Source of the DNA: Acidobacteriaceae bacterium KBS 146
Lineage (GTDB): Bacteria > Acidobacteriota > Terriglobia > Terriglobales > Acidobacteriaceae
Direction of reading: 5' to 3'
DNA length: 64,000 bases
Assembly: GCA_000688615.1 (NCBI GenBank)
Contig: JHVA01000001.1
Coordinates: 2,294,001-2,358,000, forward strand
The first letter of the stretch is position 1, and each line of letters opens with the position of its first letter. Below, piece after piece: positions 63,001 to 64,000 of the stretch. Under the pieces are notes generated by a model. It was not told the origin of the DNA. It made no database searches and was given only the letters and a program-made list of their open reading frames with translations. A program made the translations under genes and the position numbers.

Positions 63001-63369
63001 CTCAACGGTTTGCGACGCCTGACCGACCTTTAGAGCAAGATCAAGCCGCACCTGCTGGTTCACCTGGAGATGCAACCCGGTTTGAACCAGCTTGCTGAAC
63101 CCAACGGCCTCAGCAGTAAGCGTATAGTTTCCCGGTCGAAGGTTCGTCAGCACATAATCGCCGTTGCTTTCACTCTTCGTGCTTTGGACTGTATTCGTCT
63201 CGACGTTCATCGCCGTGACTGTAACCCCGGGAAGTACCGCCCCTGAAGCATCGGTAACCGAACCGCTGATCTCCGCAGACGTGGCCTGCGCCTCACAGCG
63301 CAGACTCATCAACGCTACTAGTACCAATAAACACGCAGTTTTTAACACGCCGGCTCTCCTCGTCCTCAT
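60022..63369 (-). CDS. TonB-dependent receptor beside an IclR gene
   Basis: About 1,115 residues: signal peptide (LKTACLLVLVALMSLRCEA, then QATSAEI), carboxypeptidase-regulatory-like domain (GSVTDASGAVLPGVTVTAMN), plug (NQQMVNQLPLNGRNFTQLATL, NFLFDGVDDNERLT) and barrel ending ASLRFQF. The ATG at 63369 gives the better signal peptide; an upstream in-frame ATG is at 63417. It has no Cys uORF. It is divergent from a truncated IclR gene, and the secreted metallo-beta-lactamase-fold gene follows it on the same strand. Confidence 0.93.
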   Translation of the reverse strand: MRTRRAGVLKTACLLVLVALMSLRCEAQATSAEISGSVTDASGAVLPGVTVTAMNVETNTVQSTKSESNGDYVLTNLRPGNYTLTAEAVGFSKLVQTGLHLQVNQQVRLDLALKVGQASQTVEVTARAPLLEGESSSIGTVVNQQMVNQLPLNGRNFTQLATLSPGVTGVGSSASGTIQSGTRPDDKRPGSEIFSNGNREGDNNFLFDGVDDNERLTLSVVLRPAVEAVREFKIQTNLYSADIGRNSGAVIDVISKSGTNQLHGSAFEFIRNSAVDSRTYFNKAGTAFPSLKLNQFGGSFGGPIVIPHVYNGRNKTFFFVDYEGSRRSTQAFLQGNVPTIRMRNGDFGETATIYDPTTTRPNPSVAGGFIRTPFANNIIPVGRRDPIAMKMLNAYPLPTGPGRINNYSSSQSIITNSDSGDVRVDEQMTDKDIFFARYSIQKSLNISPSTYPVTNIPGISTPVHLSDEASFAGSSTAPVQHVATSYVRIFTPTLANDFRFGFSRYRLDYVPVDFVTGGGLGNQLGVPNANVTPREQNLPIFSPSTYLGIGQTRSLPLYRRENTFQELDNLTWTHNSHTLKVGGDFRRRQLTIYQTNQGNGRFNFSAALTDSRNPAGTGGDSVASMMLGLPSLIAHDYTFPFPGIRLNEYGFYAADDWRMTKKLTVNYGIRWDYFSPPSEAHDQWSNFNPVTGKMDISHRNGIGLTADVLPWKKGFGPRVGFAYKVYDSTVIRGGVGLFYNASGSESVNMRLARNVPFGLTISNSQSDITPGGTISQGFPAAPTVDYSQADHPSGAQSSVDPNFRPGYAEQFNLGIEQEFAPLDMVLKIVGVGNLGRALYLPYNANQAIPGLTALNTRRPLYGVNSALSDVTYATSKGSANYYALQVTLDKRISHGVNFLMGYAWAHSIDNVPLEFGGGAAGSTPQDPRFLAAERSNSIIDQRQRLTLSYLWLLPFGKGREFMNTGGPLDWVLGGWQTNGIFFTQTGLYFSPVLATSTTNTGTGSRPNQNGPVTYPKTLANWFSPSAFTIPAQYTYGNAGRNSLIGPGRTNFDMSLLKSFPVHEQMLFQFRFEAFNIFNHPQFGYPNANIGTTQAGQITSIVGTARNLQASLRFQF

Positions 63370-63440
63370 ACCGTTGGGAAATGCTGAGTCTAGTGCGCCG
63401 ATCACTCTATATCGCAAAAATCCAAAAATGCAATCATTTA

Positions 63441-63456
63441 ATGAAATTCATTTCAT
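63441..63456. promoter_or_regulatory. Inverted repeat, possible IclR operator
   Basis: ATGAAATTCATTTCAT: ATGAAA and TTTCAT around TTCA. It lies between the divergent receptor and IclR genes. It resembles KdgR-type IclR operators (ATGAAA...TTTCAT) as I know them. Confidence 0.5.
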
Positions 63457-63547
63457 AATTTGACTTTAGCCGTCGAAAAGTCCTACCGTACGCTCCTAAA
63501 TGAACTGATGGTGCTTTCAGATAAAATGGAGGCATATAAAGCTCTTT

Positions 63548-64000
63548 ATGGTGAAACCCAAGATAATCCGTAAGTTAGCTGCCACGAAAGGCATCGACGA
63601 GTCGCATCAGCACGATAAATACTTCTCTCGTGCGGTCAGCAAAGCCTTGGAAATCCTGGAGTTCCTGCAGAATGAAACGAACTCCATGTCGATGAATGAC
63701 ATCGCGAAACGCCTGCAGCTTTCGAAGACCTCAGCCTTCCGACTGCTGAAGACTTTGGAGACGACCGGTCATGTGACGCAGGACGCGCGCGGCCAATATA
63801 AGCTGGCCCCTGGAATTCATGCGGTCACACCGACCCAGTGGCTCAGCAAACTGGTCCGGATCGCCACACCACATATGCAGGCGCTCACCCAGATGACAAC
63901 AGAGACAGTGAGTCTGGCGGCACTGTTTGAAAACAGAATTGAGGTCGTCGCCGTCATTGAGAGCCCCCAGGTGATCCGCATGAGCAACGTCGTCGGACAC
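63548..64000 (+). CDS. IclR-family regulator (3' end cut)
   Basis: 151 codons are visible from ATG 63548 to the window edge. The winged helix-turn-helix (FSRAVSKALEILEFLQNETN, MSMNDIAKRLQLSKTSAFRLL) and the start of the effector domain (LAALFENRIEVVAVIESPQVI) are present. No close ribosome binding site is seen before the ATG; GGAGG is 15 bases away. It is divergent from the TonB receptor and is the probable regulator of that receptor and perhaps of dgoK-dgoA further on. Confidence 0.92.
   Translation, partial: MVKPKIIRKLAATKGIDESHQHDKYFSRAVSKALEILEFLQNETNSMSMNDIAKRLQLSKTSAFRLLKTLETTGHVTQDARGQYKLAPGIHAVTPTQWLSKLVRIATPHMQALTQMTTETVSLAALFENRIEVVAVIESPQVIRMSNVVGH

Noticed and set aside
1..64000. 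CRISPR array, prophage, integrase or complete insertion sequence
   Set aside because: No regularly spaced direct repeats, no phage structural genes and no transposase or integrase were found on either strand.

Overview
The window looks like Acidobacteriota DNA, most likely Terriglobia/Acidobacteriaceae (Granulicella, Edaphobacter or Terriglobus type). This rests on six very large TonB-dependent receptors with an N-terminal carboxypeptidase-regulatory-like domain, an acidobacterial duplicated MacB/FtsX permease (ADOP), DUF6152 and DUF6644 proteins, many secreted enzymes and dispersed hairpin repeats. The genus is inferred, not shown.

Layout. 0-5 kb: a DinB-like protein (cut by the window edge), a small outer-membrane barrel between two copies of a composite hairpin repeat, an Abi_C-type abortive-infection protein, a subclass B3 metallo-beta-lactamase and a myo-inositol oxygenase behind an operator-like palindrome. 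5-16 kb: TonB receptor, PI-PLC-like phosphodiesterase, LytS/LytTR two-component pair preceded by a 46-residue secreted peptide, a clan GH-A glycosidase, a secreted metallo-beta-lactamase-fold protein and an IclR regulator. 16-27 kb: one efflux operon (HlyD, ATPase, small membrane protein, ADOP permease, second ATPase, TolC) that ends in its own NtrC/NtrB-type pair and starts at a good sigma-54 promoter with an upstream palindrome. 27-28 kb: RraA-like protein and tRNA-Ser(UGA).

28-52 kb is the most interesting part. It is a block of sulfur-linked genes: a YeiH-type putative sulfate exporter with a 33-residue membrane protein, four TonB receptors, an eight-gene operon of secreted and membrane proteins (DUF6152, two DGxPDxxGxW proteins, an OmpA-like protein, two DUF6644 proteins, a rhodanese-fold protein without the active-site Cys, a GlcG/HbpS protein) and two Cys-type sulfatases. 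Five transcription units in this block are each preceded by a short upstream ORF (15-31 codons) that carries two or three consecutive Cys codons close to its stop. The uORF start codons lie only 6-8 nt after a -10-like box, so they are probably leaderless. One leader contains an intrinsic terminator between the uORF and the gene; another can pair its uORF 3' end with the receptor Shine-Dalgarno. I read this as a cysteine-sensing attenuation regulon for scavenging sulfate esters or organosulfur. No other leader I read in the window shows this architecture.

52-64 kb: GH3 enzyme, an AT-rich stretch with TTCCCTG-type motifs, a family 1 encapsulin with its DyP peroxidase cargo (C-terminal targeting peptide visible), dgoK-dgoA of the galactonate pathway, a second secreted metallo-beta-lactamase-fold paralogue, a sixth TonB receptor and, divergently, a truncated IclR gene with an operator-like inverted repeat between them.
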